NCBI GenBank assembly: GCA_002085285.1
Contig: NATK01000046.1
Coordinates: 1 to 12,036 of the forward strand
Source of the DNA: Candidatus Latescibacteria bacterium 4484_7
Lineage (GTDB): Bacteria > Krumholzibacteriota > Krumholzibacteriia > Krumholzibacteriales > Krumholzibacteriaceae
DNA length: 12,036 bases
Reading direction: 5' to 3'
How positions within the stretch are numbered: the stretch's first letter is position 1; each line of letters begins with the position of its first letter. The position numbers and the translations under genes are program-made. Below, piece after piece: positions 1-7,167 of the stretch. The notes beneath the pieces were generated by a model, which had not been told where the DNA came from, did no database searches, and saw only the letters and a list, made by a program, of their open reading frames with translations.

Positions 1-182
1 GCTCTGCTTCTTGCCATTCTAAGAACACCCGATACGATATGCGCCGCATCCTGAGCCTGATAATGTCTCAAAAAACGTATCAATGGCGGTGTTCCTATCG
101 CAAGAACAAGACCGATTATCGAAATGATCACCATCATTTCAACCAATGTGAATCCTTTTCTTTCCTTGCTAATTATTCTCAC
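1..182 (-). CDS. Type IV prepilin / type II secretion pseudopilin, FimT/GspH-like (3' end outside window)
   Basis: Only the first 60 codons are visible and the frame stays open to the window edge. The start is GTG at 182, preceded at a good distance by AAGGAG. The leader is short and basic (VRIISKERKG) and is followed by FTLVEMMVIISIIGLVLAIG. This is the prepilin peptidase signature: Gly at -1, Phe at +1, Glu at +5, then one hydrophobic helix that anchors the precursor in the inner membrane and later packs in the pilus core. The next residues, ending in VSGVLRMARSRA, resemble the stretch after the helix in FimT/GspH minor pseudopilins. It is therefore more likely a minor pseudopilin than a major pilin, but the fold-defining C-terminal half is missing. 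No other pilus genes are in view; they may lie to the left. Confidence 0.85.
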   Translation of the reverse strand, partial: MRIISKERKGFTLVEMMVIISIIGLVLAIGTPPLIRFLRHYQAQDAAHIVSGVLRMARSR

Positions 183-589
183 TTCTCTACTCCTTATAAT
201 TCTCGCTCTTTTACTCAATCCTACTGTGTGCCAAAGGCATACCAATTTTTGTTTTTTTCTTATCCCGTTGTATTTCAAAGAATTATATAAACCGCTGATT
301 TATCGAGATCCGGCCAAACAGTTTCAATCTGCGAATCAGGTTGCAAAATAGTTGCCAAAACACAAGATATTTGCTTGTAATTAAAGAAGTTATAGTAAAT
401 CAACGGTATTGACAGGGAATCACTGGAAATTATTGTAAGGAAGTTGGGAGAAAACTCTTTAAGAAGAATCAACATTCAGAAAAGGCGAGGCAACGGAACA
501 CCGAATAGCAAGGCGCTCCCCATTCCACCCGGATGAATTCTGACGGAGAGAAGATAAAAATTAGATTATGATAAACATCTTCGATTCCA
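183..589. other. 407-bp stretch without a convincing gene
   Basis: AT-rich spacer between the prepilin start and the end of porB. It holds the prepilin ribosome binding site, the weak promoter candidates above and a possible plus-strand TTGACA near 409 with nothing obvious to transcribe. Open frames here (for example 275-475 minus) have no ribosome binding site and low-complexity, non-family-like translations. No tRNA, CRISPR or IS end was seen. Confidence 0.6.
282..327 (-). promoter_or_regulatory. Candidate promoter(s) for the prepilin gene
   Basis: On the minus strand TTGAAA (322-327) is followed after 17 bp by GATAAA (299-304), a fair sigma70-like pair about 115 bp upstream of the prepilin GTG. 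A separate perfect TATAAT (282-287) lies closer but has no convincing -35. Pilin genes often use sigma54, but I found no correctly spaced GG/GC pair of a -24/-12 element. The region is AT-rich, so chance matches are likely. Confidence 0.3.
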
Positions 590-599
590 TCAGGAATCA
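582..599 (-). terminator. Small hairpin over the porB stop codon (weak terminator candidate)
   Basis: Minus-strand GATTCC TGAT GGAATC is a perfect 6-bp stem with a 4-nt loop, and the TGA stop of porB lies inside the loop. A short T run (TTTTT) occurs only about 20 nt further downstream, so this does not look like a canonical intrinsic terminator. It may act in 3'-end stability or be fortuitous. Confidence 0.2.
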
Positions 600-1513
600 T
601 CGTCTTCTTTATTCAATCCCGGCAGATTCATCGACATCTGTTCACGAGCGAGAAGAAGTTGCCAGTTATTTTCGACTTCCTCCTCGATGGCCTTTATCTC
701 TTCGTCTTTCAGATGACGGAATCTTCCCTGAGCCTTTATGTAGTCCCTCACAGGAGTCGGCTCGAAGTCCTTCCAGACCTTCCACCTTTTACCGTGCTCC
801 GTTACCTCGAGCAGAGGAAATACCTTCGATGTAACGGCCTGTCGAGCCATCGCTACAGAAAGCTCCGGCGGCAGTTTCCAGCCGGTAGGACACGGAGCGA
901 AGACGTGTATGAAGCGAGTGCCTTTGATCTCTTTAGCCTTTTTGAACTTTCTTATGAAATCCTCGGGAAAGGCCACCGAAGCAGTGGCGATGTACGGAAT
1001 CGAGTGAGCTGCCATTATGTCGATGATCTTCTTCTTCGGCCTCTTCTTGTAGTGAGCGACAGGCGTCGTAGTCGTCCAGGCACCGACTGGAGTCGAGGAG
1101 CTCCGCTGGATACCTGTATTCATATATGCCTCGTTGTCATAGCACGTGTAGATAATATCCTCGTTTCTCTCCGCAGCTCCCGACAATGACTGAATACCAA
1201 TATCGAATGTACCTCCGTCTCCGGCCCATGCCATAACAGTTGTCTCGGTATCTCCTCTCATTTCGAGACCGGCCTTGAGCCCCGAGGCTGTCGAAGCAGC
1301 AGCCTCAAAAGCCGTGTGGAATAGTGGAACCCTCAGCGATGAATGGGGAAAAGGCCCATCTATCACCGACCAGCAGCAGGCGGGAATGACCAATGCCGTC
1401 TTTGGCCCGAGAGCCTTTAGAGCAAAGCGCATCGCCTGAGTAGCCCCACATCCCTGGCAGGCCACGTGCCCTGAAGTCATATATTCTTCTTCTGGAATTC
1501 TCGCTGGTTTCAT
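590..1513 (-). CDS. porB: 2-oxoacid (probably pyruvate):ferredoxin oxidoreductase, beta subunit
   Basis: A 307-residue TPP-binding subunit of an oxygen-sensitive 2-oxoacid oxidoreductase. With PorA it decarboxylates pyruvate plus CoA to acetyl-CoA, or runs in reverse, passing electrons through an Fe-S cluster. Visible signatures are GHVACQGCG near residues 15-23 and the TPP/Mg motif AWAGDGGTFDIG (95-106), which continues in YDNEAYMNTG (125-134). Cluster ligands are probably Cys19, Cys22, Cys46 or Cys47, and Cys208 in APCPTGW, the layout of the single-cluster beta subunits. The stretch FPHSSLRVPLFHTAFEAAA is typical of the pyruvate type, though the substrate is inferred. ATG 1513 has a nearby AGGAG. 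It is the last gene of the por operon and is separated from porA by 139 bp, unlike the tight spacing upstream. Confidence 0.93.
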   Translation of the reverse strand: MKPARIPEEEYMTSGHVACQGCGATQAMRFALKALGPKTALVIPACCWSVIDGPFPHSSLRVPLFHTAFEAAASTASGLKAGLEMRGDTETTVMAWAGDGGTFDIGIQSLSGAAERNEDIIYTCYDNEAYMNTGIQRSSSTPVGAWTTTTPVAHYKKRPKKKIIDIMAAHSIPYIATASVAFPEDFIRKFKKAKEIKGTRFIHVFAPCPTGWKLPPELSVAMARQAVTSKVFPLLEVTEHGKRWKVWKDFEPTPVRDYIKAQGRFRHLKDEEIKAIEEEVENNWQLLLAREQMSMNLPGLNKEDDDS

Positions 1514-1652
1514 GCCCTATCTCCTATCTCCATTGATATCCATACTCAAACACTTACTCAACGTCTATGTTCGAATTCTCAAAAACCCGGCTCAGTCCAT
1601 CCACGCCCCCCAAATCAACGAATCGAATACTCGATTAGACCGTTAAAAAAGC
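1514..1652 (-). other. 139-bp spacer inside the por operon with a short degenerate-looking frame
   Basis: The spacer between the porA stop and the porB start is unusually long for this operon. It contains a 6-bp hairpin, AATCGA-ATAC-TCGATT (1621-1636). It also has a minus-strand frame ending at TAA 1554-1556 that reads DLGGVDGLSRVFENSNIDVE and could start at GTG 1604 or TTG 1613. The frame is only about 25 codons between stops and matches no family I know. It may be a tiny leader peptide, a gene relic or chance. Confidence 0.25.
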
Positions 1653-2804
1653 CTACATTTTGACGCCAATCCAGTTGATATCCCTTTCCGGGTTCTCGTC
1701 GTTCAGTGCCTTCTCGGCGATCTCTCTTATCACCTTAGGGGTAACGTCTCGGCCGCCGATACCTACGATATATCCGATTATCGGGACATCGGTCCTTCCA
1801 TAGAGTGCACTCTTTATCTCCTGGAAAAATATCCCATGATGCCCGAACGAAATGTTCCTGTCTATGACGGCGACCTTTTTCGCCTTGGACAGCACCTCGT
1901 ACACCTCGTCGAAGGGAAACGGCCTGAAAAGCCTTATCTTCAACGAGCCTATCTTGATACCCTCATCGCGCATTTCATCTATGATGACCCTCGAGGTCGA
2001 AGCGATCGTACCCGATGTCACGAGGATCAGATCTGCATCGTCGCACCTGTAAGGTTGAACGACCCCGTAACCTCGCCCGAAATGCTCCTTGAATTCAGCA
2101 TCCACCTTTTTCACCACGTCTCTCGCTTCTTCCATCGCCTTCTGAATCATGAAACGCAGCTCGAAGTACGTATCGGGCCCCGCGAGATTTCCGAATGCAT
2201 GGGGGTGTTCTACATCGATCCTAATATCCGTCTCGTAGGGCGGAAGAAACTTCTTCACATCGTTCGGCTCGAGAATATCCACTATCTCATACGTGTGAGA
2301 GAGAAAGAATGCGTCGAGAACAAGCATCACCGGAAGCCGCACCGTTTCTGCGATCTTGAAGGCCTGCACTATCGTATCCTGCGTTTCCTGGTTGCTCTCG
2401 CAGTACAATTGCAGCCAGCCTGTATCACGTTGCGAGAGCGAATCGTTCTGATCCGTCCAGATACTCCACGGCGGGCCAACCGATCTGTTGACATTGGTCA
2501 GCACTATGGGAAGTCGCGCGCCCACCGCCCAGTGAAGGATCTCGTGCATGAGAAGAAGCCCCTGAGACGAGGTGGCAGTAAACGCTCTCACCCCCGCCGC
2601 CGAAGCACCCACCACGGCTGTTAGAGCGCTGTGCTCCGATTCGACCTTTATGAACTTTGCGTCGATCTCGCCGTTGGCGCACATCTCCGAGAGAAGCTCA
2701 ACTATCTGGGTTTGAGGAGTTATAGGATATGCCGATATAACCTTTACACCAGAAGCCTTGACACCGTAGCTTACGGCGTGATTCCCCATTATTACCTTTT
2801 TCAT
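1653..2804 (-). CDS. porA: 2-oxoacid (probably pyruvate):ferredoxin oxidoreductase, alpha subunit
   Basis: A 383-residue alpha subunit that holds the pyrimidine-domain half of the TPP site and the substrate pocket. Characteristic blocks are YPITPQTQIVE near residue 26, SEHSA, SSQGLLLMHE, and the segment NRSVGPPWSIWTDQ followed by DSLSQRDTGW, where pyruvate-type enzymes contact the substrate. The C-terminal third is the transketolase-C-like domain (VTSGTIAST, then LRPF-like LFRPFPFDEV, then VIDRNISFG). Length is normal for a stand-alone PorA. The ATG overlaps the stop of the upstream FAD-ferredoxin gene in an ATGA (2801-2804), so the two are translationally coupled and probably made in equal amounts. 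Alternative assignments such as 2-oxoisovalerate oxidoreductase are less likely from the motifs but cannot be excluded. Confidence 0.93.
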   Translation of the reverse strand: MKKVIMGNHAVSYGVKASGVKVISAYPITPQTQIVELLSEMCANGEIDAKFIKVESEHSALTAVVGASAAGVRAFTATSSQGLLLMHEILHWAVGARLPIVLTNVNRSVGPPWSIWTDQNDSLSQRDTGWLQLYCESNQETQDTIVQAFKIAETVRLPVMLVLDAFFLSHTYEIVDILEPNDVKKFLPPYETDIRIDVEHPHAFGNLAGPDTYFELRFMIQKAMEEARDVVKKVDAEFKEHFGRGYGVVQPYRCDDADLILVTSGTIASTSRVIIDEMRDEGIKIGSLKIRLFRPFPFDEVYEVLSKAKKVAVIDRNISFGHHGIFFQEIKSALYGRTDVPIIGYIVGIGGRDVTPKVIREIAEKALNDENPERDINWIGVKM

Positions 2805-4480
2805 TTTCCCTCCTCCCGCGTCGAAATAACGCTACGCGGGCATTCCGTGACACAAACCAGACAGCCCTTGCAGTAATCGTAATTTATCTCGTATTCGTTC
2901 TCACCCCTCGATATCGCGACATCGGGGCAGAATATCCAGCAATTGTCGCAGTAGTTGCAGACACCGCAAGAGAAGCAGCGGTCCGCTTCTCTGTGCAGAA
3001 GCGCCATATCGAATCCCCTGTATATTTCATCGAAAGAGCTAAGAGCTTCCTCTGGAGAGATCCTCGGCACCTCGTTTCGCTTGGCATGTGTGAAGTAGGC
3101 CGTGTTCATGTCCTTGAAGCCGACCGTTCTCACCTCTTCGGGAGCCGGATCCTCTTTACCGTCGAAGTAGCGGTCGATCTTCTCCGCCGCAGCTCTCCCG
3201 GCAGCGACGGCCTCTACCACACTCGCCGCACCGGTGACTACATCGCCCCCGGCGAAAACGCCGTCGATATTGGTATCCCCGAATCGAGATGCAGCCTTTA
3301 TGAGACTCCACTCCTGCTCCACGCTGTCCAGCCCGTCGAGCACCGCCTCTTCACCGATCGCCGTGAAGAGCTTGTCAACATCCATCGTAAAGGTTTTACC
3401 CTCCACCGGCACGGGTCTTCTTCTGCCTGATTCGTCCGGCTCACCAAGCTGCATCTCCTGAAAGACGACGCTGAGTTTGCCGCCTTTGCCACGAGCGATC
3501 GAAGCAGGTGTAGCAAGAAATCTGAACCTTACGCCCTCCCTCTCCGCTTCCTCTATCTCGTCCCTTATAGCGGGCATCTCGTTCATCGTTCTTCTATATA
3601 CGACGGTGACATTGCTTCCGATTCTTCGGGCGGTCCTTGCCACATCCATCGCCGTGTTGCCGCCGCCGATCACGACGACCTCCTTGCCCTGCGAAACCTT
3701 TTTACCGCTGTTTATGCTCTTCAAAAACTCGAGGCCGGCTTCGACGCCCTCCATATTTTCACCGTCTATTCCCAGGCTGCGGCTTCGGCTCAGCCCTATA
3801 CCGATAAAAACGGCATCGTACTTCTTCTTCAAGTCCTCGAGCGAAAAATCTCTTCCTATCGCCTGCTCAGTCTTTACATCTATCTCTCCCGAATCGAGTA
3901 TCACTTTCACCGCTTTGTCCAAAACGTCGTTGGGCAAACGGTACTCGGGTATCCCCCACCTCAACACACCACCCAACGCCTTCTCCTTCTCGAAGATCGT
4001 TACGGCATACCCAAGCTTCGCGGCATAATATGCACACGAAAGACCGGCAGGCCCGCCGCCCACGACAGCCACCTTCTGTTTCTTCGAGGCCTTCGTCTTA
4101 ACGATCCAGTCGTAGTTCTCAAATGCCATGTCTCCCAGGGCCCTTTCGATCGCAGGGATATTGACCGCCTGGTCGTAATCGCCCCTCGTGCACTTGTCCA
4201 TGCAAGGATGGAAGCAGACCCTGCCGGTAACCGAAGGCATGGGATTACTTCGCATGATCGTCTCCCACCCCTCCTTGTAGTGTTTCTCGGTGACGAGAAA
4301 TATGTAGCGCTGAATATCCTCACCAGCAGGGCATCCCGTTCTGCACGGGGACGTCTTGGGGTCGTAGTAGGGCCTTACATTTCGCCAAGAGCCGGTATGA
4401 TTCCAAAGCATGTCGTCCACCGACATGGCGCACATCGGCATCTCTTTGTAGCTACCGAATTCTATTTTCTTATCACCCAT
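2801..4480 (-). CDS. GltD-like FAD/NAD(P)H oxidoreductase fused to a PorD-type 2[4Fe-4S] ferredoxin
   Basis: A 559-residue fusion sitting where porD normally lies. Residues about 40-120 are a GltD/DPD-type Fe-S domain (Cys46, Cys50, then Cys89-x3-Cys93-x3-Cys97). Residues 136-300 contain the FAD loop GGGPAGLSCAYYAAKLG and the dinucleotide loop VVVIGGGNTAMDVAR, with VYRRTMNEMPA as in NADPH-binding GltD proteins. GGDVVTGAASVVEAVAAGR (411-429) closes the FAD site. Residues about 500-550 carry two CxxCxxCxxxCP motifs with the PorD-like linker YEINYDYCKGC. The inferred role is to carry electrons between the POR core and NAD(P)(H), or to bifurcate among ferredoxin and NAD(P). A strong GGAGG precedes ATG 4480. 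The N-terminal domain lacks the first CxxC of canonical GltD, so it may hold fewer clusters. Confidence 0.9.
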   Translation of the reverse strand: MGDKKIEFGSYKEMPMCAMSVDDMLWNHTGSWRNVRPYYDPKTSPCRTGCPAGEDIQRYIFLVTEKHYKEGWETIMRSNPMPSVTGRVCFHPCMDKCTRGDYDQAVNIPAIERALGDMAFENYDWIVKTKASKKQKVAVVGGGPAGLSCAYYAAKLGYAVTIFEKEKALGGVLRWGIPEYRLPNDVLDKAVKVILDSGEIDVKTEQAIGRDFSLEDLKKKYDAVFIGIGLSRSRSLGIDGENMEGVEAGLEFLKSINSGKKVSQGKEVVVIGGGNTAMDVARTARRIGSNVTVVYRRTMNEMPAIRDEIEEAEREGVRFRFLATPASIARGKGGKLSVVFQEMQLGEPDESGRRRPVPVEGKTFTMDVDKLFTAIGEEAVLDGLDSVEQEWSLIKAASRFGDTNIDGVFAGGDVVTGAASVVEAVAAGRAAAEKIDRYFDGKEDPAPEEVRTVGFKDMNTAYFTHAKRNEVPRISPEEALSSFDEIYRGFDMALLHREADRCFSCGVCNYCDNCWIFCPDVAISRGENEYEINYDYCKGCLVCVTECPRSVISTREEGK

Positions 4481-4550
4481 TTATCCTCCAGCCTTTCAGT
4501 TAACTAATCATTGGAAAAGAGGCTGAATTGAAGGAACAGCCGTTCTCCAT

Positions 4551-5111
4551 TTATTTCCTGGACAATGTACTCACACTTTCGTAGGCCTCTCTCGTTGCCA
4601 GAGCATTCTCTTCCTTCTTCAAAGGAACGAAGCCCTCGACGGCACCGAGCACCGCATCGAGCCCGACAAGGCCGGTAGCCGAGGAAAAGGCTCCGAGAAT
4701 CGCAGTATTGACGATAGGAGTCGCACGGGAACCAAGTCCATGCTTTACAGCGATCCTGTTGGCATCGACTGTGGCGATCCTGTATCGATCGAGCAACGGG
4801 CTGTCACTCATATCTCTATTGGTGTTGATGATGATCCAGCCGCCGTCCTTGAGACCCGAGGTGATATTCACCGTCTCGATTAAGATGGGATCGAGAACGA
4901 TCAAATGATCGGGCTCATAGATCTGGCATCTCTCCCTTATCTCATTCTCCGAAACCCTCGTGAACGCCATGACCGGCGCTCCTCTCCGCTCCACACCGAA
5001 TGCTGGAAAGGCCTGAACATATTTGTCCTCTCTGAAGAATGCGTCCGCGAGAATCTCGGAGGCTATGACAGCTCCCTGCCCCCCTCTCCCATGTGTTCTG
5101 ATCTCTATCAT
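4551..5111 (-). CDS. porG: 2-oxoacid:ferredoxin oxidoreductase, gamma subunit
   Basis: The 186-residue gamma subunit that binds CoA-side elements and structurally caps the alpha-beta core. It begins MIEIRTHGRGGQGAV, the near-invariant start of this family, and continues with the expected FPAFGVERRGAPV and VNTAILGAF blocks. I chose ATG 5111, preceded by AAAGG at 7 nt. A longer reading from TTG 5150 adds 13 residues not expected in the family and has no ribosome binding site. It is the first gene of the operon porG / FAD-ferredoxin / porA / porB, followed after 70 bp by the fusion gene. The order matches the classical gamma-delta-alpha-beta por clusters. Confidence 0.92.
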   Translation of the reverse strand: MIEIRTHGRGGQGAVIASEILADAFFREDKYVQAFPAFGVERRGAPVMAFTRVSENEIRERCQIYEPDHLIVLDPILIETVNITSGLKDGGWIIINTNRDMSDSPLLDRYRIATVDANRIAVKHGLGSRATPIVNTAILGAFSSATGLVGLDAVLGAVEGFVPLKKEENALATREAYESVSTLSRK

Positions 5112-5186
5112 TATTAAACCTTTCGAAAAACTCCTGACCCTTGATACCAAGGAATAACAAACTTAAATCTATCTACCAAAAAGAGC

Positions 5187-5212
5187 ATTCAATATTAGAA
5201 ACAATATTGAAT
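5187..5212 (-). repeat. Perfect 10-bp inverted repeat in the porG leader
   Basis: ATTCAATATT and AATATTGAAT flank a 6-bp spacer. A third ATTCAA half-site lies at 5224-5229. If the TATAAT at 5281-5286 is the promoter, this dyad falls in the untranslated leader about 75 bp upstream of the porG start. It could be an operator or an RNA hairpin. The sequence is AT-rich but the match is uninterrupted. Confidence 0.45.
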
Positions 5213-5263
5213 AATGAGCAATCATTCAAGTAAATTTTTGCTATTTCTTAGAAATTAATCTTT

Positions 5264-5305
5264 AACTGTTTAGAGAAAATATTATAACTTAAGCAACTGC
5301 TTAGG
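5264..5305 (-). promoter_or_regulatory. Candidate por promoter with embedded palindrome and phased direct repeat
   Basis: On the minus strand there is a perfect TATAAT (5281-5286). Directly upstream lies CTTAAGCAACTGCTTAGG (5288-5305, plus strand), a dyad with 7 of 8 base pairs and a 2-bp centre. The decamer AACTGYTTAG occurs at 5295-5304 and again at 5264-5273, so the copies are 31 bp apart (about three helical turns) and bracket the -10 box. No good -35 is found at 16-18 bp, which suits an activated or repressor-covered promoter. A second TATAAT (5356-5361) also lacks a -35. The regulator is unknown. Confidence 0.45.
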
Positions 5306-5390
5306 AATACACAAGATACACCTCTTCATCCGATATATTGCACCTGGTTGGAAAAATTATACGGATATGAATATTTTAAACCGGGTAAAA

Positions 5391-5464
5391 CGCGCCCAGG
5401 AGGACTCGAACCCCCAACCTTCTGGTCCGTAGCCAGACGCTCTATCCAGTTGAGCTATGGGCGC
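5391..5464 (-). tRNA. tRNA-Arg (anticodon ACG)
   Basis: A 74-nt cloverleaf. The acceptor arms GCGCCCA and TGGGCGC pair fully with discriminator G. The anticodon stem TCTGG/CCAGA encloses loop CTACGGA (anticodon ACG), and the T arm contains GGTTCGAGTCC. No CCA is encoded; TTTT follows directly. It is the last element of the tRNA-Ser / DUF3566 / tRNA-Arg unit, 16 bp after the protein stop codon. Confidence 0.97.
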
Positions 5465-5480
5465 AAAGATCCTAAAAACA

Positions 5481-5882
5481 TTAAAAGCCGTTGACGGGTC
5501 CTTCCGGTATGTGAACCGTTCTCTCGCCTGTATCGGCGGCACGGGGCTCGATGTTCTTCCCGGTTTCTTCCAATACCATCTCTATGCCGCCAATCGCAGA
5601 AGCTATCAGATTGTATATCAAAGCAAGTATGATTGTACTTATCGTGCCGAATATAGCATAGAATATCGCCAGAAAGGGTATCATCACGAAACCTAACTTC
5701 CTCAGAACACCAAGTTCCGTCCCCATCTGTGTTACCGAGAAAGAGTCGAACAACATACTCCAGCTCGACAGCATGATGGCGTAAAAGAACCCGATCACGA
5801 TTCCGACAATGAGAAGAATAACGAATGAAACCTTCGTGACCGACCAGATGGGAACACTCTTCAAGGTGAACTTATGCCTCAA
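5481..5882 (-). CDS. Small two-helix membrane protein, DUF3566-like
   Basis: A 133-residue protein with two predicted membrane helices (about residues 18-40 and 66-92), a short basic N-terminus and a polar C-terminal tail. The pattern PIWSVTKVSF, then the second helix ending in IYNLIASAIGGIEM, resembles the DUF3566 family best known from Actinobacteria, including the gene beside gyrA in mycobacteria. The function is unknown. The start is TTG 5882 with a strong GAGGAGGA six bases upstream. The gene begins 22 bp after tRNA-Ser(GCT) and ends 16 bp before tRNA-Arg, with no room for separate promoters, so it should be made from the tRNA precursor transcript. The family call is by eye. Confidence 0.8.
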   Translation of the reverse strand: MRHKFTLKSVPIWSVTKVSFVILLIVGIVIGFFYAIMLSSWSMLFDSFSVTQMGTELGVLRKLGFVMIPFLAIFYAIFGTISTIILALIYNLIASAIGGIEMVLEETGKNIEPRAADTGERTVHIPEGPVNGF

Positions 5883-5900
5883 AGCAATCCTCCTCTATGT

Positions 5901-5996
<96 letters not shown>

Positions 5997-6018
5997 GCTC
6001 CCGGCTCAACTTTCGTGG

Positions 6019-6103
6019 CGGAGGGCGAGGGATTCGAACCCCCAAGGGCTCAACGCCCGGCGGATTTCAAGTCCGCTGCCTTACCAATTAGGACTAGCCC
6101 TCC
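6019..6103 (-). tRNA. tRNA-Ser (anticodon TGA)
   Basis: An 85-nt class II tRNA. Acceptor arms GGAGGGC and GCCCTCC pair fully with discriminator G. The anticodon stem GCGGA/TCCGC holds loop CTTGAAA (anticodon TGA), and GGGC...GCCC forms the variable arm. No CCA is encoded. It is first in the tRNA unit and lies about 30 bp downstream of a consensus promoter. Confidence 0.97.
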
Positions 6104-6138
6104 GAAGATATTCAAGGTGTCAAAACACAGGTAAGGGT

Positions 6139-6167
6139 AGTATAAAATTTTGCCGTTCCCTTGTCAA
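6139..6167 (-). promoter_or_regulatory. Strong sigma70-type promoter of the tRNA/DUF3566 unit
   Basis: On the minus strand, TTGACA (6162-6167), a 17-bp spacer and TATACT (6139-6144) give a near-consensus promoter. Transcription should start near 6132, about 30 nt before tRNA-Ser(TGA). It is the best promoter in the window, as expected for stable RNA genes. Confidence 0.85.
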
Positions 6168-6208
6168 TTAAAAGGATTCTCCCTCCCCGGGAATAGGAAT
6201 AGACAAGG

Positions 6209-6231
6209 TGCCCCCCTGTTAACAGGAGGCA
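6209..6231 (-). terminator. Stable GC-rich hairpin downstream of the metallopeptidase gene
   Basis: Minus-strand TGCCTCCTG and CAGGGGGGCA flank a TTAA loop and pair along their length with one bulge and one G-T pair. It lies about 20 bp after the last gene of the sulfur-transfer operon and before the tRNA promoter. That is where a terminator is expected, but no T tract follows. Confidence 0.45.
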
Positions 6232-6249
6232 TGATGTATCTTCCTTCCC

Positions 6250-7167
6250 CTAAGGATTCTCGCTCCGGTCCCACTCCTTGAGTTTCCTGTAATTCTTGTA
6301 TCTCTTTACTGCATATACGATGAGCATCAGGAGAGCAATGCCGGAAAAGTATGGTATCGACTGCAACAGTGTGCCCAGATACCCGTAATGATCGCTGAGA
6401 TAATTGTGAAATTGATCGGCGTATTCCTCTGTAGTCATTCCGAAGGTCAGGGCGAAAGCCTTCTCGAAATCCCCGTAGTCTCTCGTAAACGAAGTCAATG
6501 TGACTAGGTCGCCTCTGTCACTATTCAACAGGCGCTCCACAGCCATAAAGCTCAGAGAATAGGCCACCCTCGCCTTCTCCGCATCAGCCGGGAAACCGTC
6601 GTCGAGGTCTTTGAGAAACGGAACCTCTTTCTTCCACACACCCTCCACGAACTGCATGCGCCTTCGGAGACTCCATTGACCGGCCTGGTGCATTGCCAGG
6701 CCCTCCATGAACCATACCGGGACATTGGCATAATCAACCTTCTGTGCAAGGAAGAGGTGGGACAGCTCGTGACGTACAACTTCTTTCATCGGCCTGTCAC
6801 CTCTCAGTATCGCAGCCATATTGAGACCGAGAATCCTTCCTCTCGTATCGCTGAACCCCGCGCTCCACTCTGGGATCCTCCCTGAACGGATATTCAAATA
6901 TCCTCTTTCCGTCACTGAAATGAATACCGAGATTGTATCGGAGCGTTCCAGACCGAGCTCCGAAGCTACGATGGGCGAAGAGTTCTCTATGATCGCCTTG
7001 ACCTCACCTGCGAGTTTCTCCTTTCCCTCGGGATAGTAGAAAACGAAAGGGAAACGACCCCGTACGACATCTGTAAGCCGTCCCCAATTCGCAGCATAGA
7101 GGGAAAACGGGATCAGAAAAACTATTACGGAGAAAAAGAGGAACAACCGTCCCGGAGACCTATTCAT
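6250..7167 (-). CDS. Secreted, membrane-anchored zinc metallopeptidase (peptidase MA-like, HExxH)
   Basis: A 305-residue protein with an N-terminal signal peptide (hydrophobic residues about 8-25, ending SLYAA). Its zinc motif is RHELSHLFL (His133, Glu134, His137) with a third ligand probably Glu155 in WFMEGLAMH, the gluzincin arrangement of the peptidase MA-like group. A C-terminal helix (about 268-288) precedes a basic tail (VKRYKNYRKLKEW). The catalytic domain is therefore expected outside the cytoplasm with the tail inside. The ATG overlaps the mnmA stop by 8 bp (ATGAATAG), so translation is coupled, although no functional link to tRNA thiolation is known. Substrate is unknown. Confidence 0.85.
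   Translation of the reverse strand: MNRSPGRLFLFFSVIVFLIPFSLYAANWGRLTDVVRGRFPFVFYYPEGKEKLAGEVKAIIENSSPIVASELGLERSDTISVFISVTERGYLNIRSGRIPEWSAGFSDTRGRILGLNMAAILRGDRPMKEVVRHELSHLFLAQKVDYANVPVWFMEGLAMHQAGQWSLRRRMQFVEGVWKKEVPFLKDLDDGFPADAEKARVAYSLSFMAVERLLNSDRGDLVTLTSFTRDYGDFEKAFALTFGMTTEEYADQFHNYLSDHYGYLGTLLQSIPYFSGIALLMLIVYAVKRYKNYRKLKEWDRSENP

Noticed and set aside
200..230. Sigma54-like TGGCAC upstream of the prepilin gene
   Set aside because: The GC of the -12 element is not at the required distance from the GG.
275..475. A 66-codon minus-strand frame in the gene-poor left region
   Set aside because: No ribosome binding site and a composition expected from AT-rich spacer.
1836..2624. A 262-codon plus-strand frame over porA
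   Set aside because: It mirrors porA codon structure and is rich in His and Arg, typical of an antisense shadow.
3477..4028. A 183-codon plus-strand frame opposite the FAD-ferredoxin gene
   Set aside because: It is antisense to a well-supported conserved gene, reads as a low-complexity Ser/Pro/Leu string and has no family features.
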